Shown piece after piece: positions 6,274-7,248 of a DNA stretch of 7,248 nt. Position 1 is the stretch's first letter, and each line of letters starts with the position of its first letter. Source of the stretch: an uncultured Bacilli bacterium (GTDB lineage Bacteria; Bacillota_I; Bacilli_A; RF39; UBA660). Below the pieces are notes generated by a model. That model was not told the origin of the DNA. It saw nothing but the letters and a program-made list of their open reading frames with translations, and searched no databases. The position numbers were made by a program, and so were the translations under genes. The stretch covers positions 1-7,248 of the forward strand of contig CAQHJP010000025.1 of the NCBI GenBank assembly GCA_948801035.1, given 5' to 3'.

Positions 6274-6819
6274 ATGATTGATAAAGATTTGGTAAAAAGA
6301 AATATTGATTATATAAAATATAATGATCGTACATTTCATGAAGTTTATGTTGCAATAATGATAAGTGAAGTTATGAATGTTCCAATAGATTGGATTGATA
6401 ATGAAAAACTTGAAAAAGTTTCAACTTGTATAGAAAAAGCAATTGAATCAAATAAAATCTTTAATGAAGAATTTAGAAAAAAAATAATGGATATCGAAAA
6501 AGAAATTGAAATGGAAAAGATGCCATGGAAAAATAATGAATTAGATTTAATTGATCGAATTTTGTATAGGCATAAAATATATGATATTGAGTTAGAATAT
6601 GATAAAGACAATAATGTTGTTGCAAAAGATGATAGTAATGTCTGGGTAGGAAAAGAATTTTATGATTTTTTATATAATGAGGTTTTTAATTTTAATGACA
6701 ATGGTACATTGGATTTAGTAGTTGATGAAGATTTAAAAAAATTAGATGAATTTAGAAAAAAGTATGAAATCAATAAGGATAGTCTCAAGAATGAAGAGAT
6801 GGAGGAAATAGAAAAATAA
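6274..6819 (+). CDS. Hypothetical acidic protein, intact paralogue of the frameshifted gene
   Basis: I do not recognise the family. Residues 1-80 are helical (IDKDLVKRNIDYIKYNDRTF, EVYVAIMISEVMNVPIDWID, then a Glu/Lys helix) and match the joined product of the broken gene at 5445-5710. Residues 85-181 are absent from that shorter copy. They include LIDRILYRHKIYDIELEYD, WVGKEFYDFLYNEVFNFND and LDLVVDEDLKKLDEFRKKY, and end in a Glu-rich tail (EEMEEIEK). AAGGA at 6260-6264, with a normal gap, supports the ATG at 6274. The sortase gene begins two bases after the stop. The 15-base gap upstream shows no regulatory signal. The protein has no signal peptide or membrane segment. Confidence 0.7.
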   Translation: MIDKDLVKRNIDYIKYNDRTFHEVYVAIMISEVMNVPIDWIDNEKLEKVSTCIEKAIESNKIFNEEFRKKIMDIEKEIEMEKMPWKNNELDLIDRILYRHKIYDIELEYDKDNNVVAKDDSNVWVGKEFYDFLYNEVFNFNDNGTLDLVVDEDLKKLDEFRKKYEINKDSLKNEEMEEIEK

Positions 6820-6821
6820 AT

Positions 6822-7248
6822 ATGAAAAAATTAAATATTTTTTTATTAATACTATTTGTTTTATCTTTCATTTTTTGTACTTATAAAGTTTTGAATTTTT
6901 ATAAAGAAGATAAAAATGAAGAAGATTTAAAAAAAGAATTGGTTGATATTGTAAATATACCTGATATTCTATCTGAAGAACCAGAATTTAAAATTGATTT
7001 TGATGAATTAAGAAAAATAAATCCTGATGTTGTTGGATGGATTGTGATAGAAGGAACACAGGTTAATTATCCAGTTGTTCGTGGAAATAATAATTCTTAT
7101 TATTTAAATCATTCTTATGACAAAAAGTGGAGTGGATATGGGAGTATATTTATGGATTGTAACTCTTCCTTAGATTTTTCTGATTTTAATACTTTTGTAT
7201 ATGGTCATAGCACCAAAAATGGAACAATGTTTGGAGAATTATATAAGT
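6822..7248 (+). CDS. Class B sortase, N-terminal part (gene runs off the window)
   Basis: Sortases are membrane-anchored transpeptidases that attach surface proteins to the cell wall or to each other. The visible 142 residues hold an N-terminal membrane anchor (LNIFLLILFVLSFIFCTYKV, about 4-23) and a linker. The class B signature follows: INPDVVGWIVIEGTQVNYPV, NNSYYLNHSYDKKWSGYGSI, FMDCNSSLDFSDFNTF, then VYGHSTKNGTMFGELYK. His129 of YGH is the expected catalytic histidine. The catalytic cysteine (TLxTC region) and arginine lie beyond the right edge. The ATG is two bases after the preceding stop, with GGAGG at 6801-6805 inside the preceding gene at a long spacing, so coupling is likely. Class B sortases occur both as heme-uptake housekeepers and inside conjugative elements; the neighbourhood favours the latter. 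Confidence 0.93.
   Translation, partial: MKKLNIFLLILFVLSFIFCTYKVLNFYKEDKNEEDLKKELVDIVNIPDILSEEPEFKIDFDELRKINPDVVGWIVIEGTQVNYPVVRGNNNSYYLNHSYDKKWSGYGSIFMDCNSSLDFSDFNTFVYGHSTKNGTMFGELYK

Noticed and set aside
1..7248. Alternative code with TGA as tryptophan
   Set aside because: All long frames are intact without internal TGA, and tryptophan is encoded by TGG throughout, so the standard bacterial code fits.

Overview
The window is a densely packed run of genes on the + strand of a very AT-rich, low-GC Gram-positive genome (Firmicutes/Bacillota). Pointers to this are AGA as the main arginine codon, AAGGAG-type Shine-Dalgarno sites, GTG and TTG starts, and a class B sortase at the right edge. The standard bacterial code fits: no long frame needs TGA read as tryptophan. 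The content looks like part of a conjugative or mobilizable element, such as an ICE, IME or plasmid of a gut-type Firmicute. Neither end of the element is in view.

Left block (2-2976): a mobilization operon of three overlapping genes. First is the C-terminal part of a putative DNA-binding protein built from two related units, open to the left window edge. Next is a MobC-like ribbon-helix-helix relaxosome accessory protein with an unusually long C-terminal extension. Last is a MOBP-type relaxase with the HxxxxHxHNH metal triad, a nearby N-terminal tyrosine, a long helical middle and a small strand-rich C-terminal region.

Middle block (2986-4255): a 71-residue unknown protein overlaps an XRE-family regulator. 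After a 36-base gap with a possible promoter comes a TTG-started suppressor-of-fused (SUFU) domain protein. In bacteria this family is best known as predicted immunity proteins of polymorphic toxin systems, but no toxin is visible here.

Right block (4257-6819): small and mid-sized proteins of unknown function in one tight run. They are a 98-residue protein whose tail resembles the end of the large serine recombinase 'Recombinase' domain, a 290-residue protein, a frameshifted gene, a 183-residue protein with a well-formed C-terminal module, and a 181-residue protein that appears paralogous to the frameshifted gene. They look like accessory cargo or helper genes of the element. The window ends inside a class B sortase gene, truncated before its catalytic cysteine.

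Nearly all genes overlap or lie within about 15 bases of each other, so co-transcription and translational coupling are likely. Several Shine-Dalgarno sites lie inside the last codons of the preceding gene, and many of the encoded proteins end in glutamate-rich tails. No tRNA, rRNA, CRISPR array, insertion sequence, att site or convincing terminator was seen, and no stretch over 300 bases lacks a gene.
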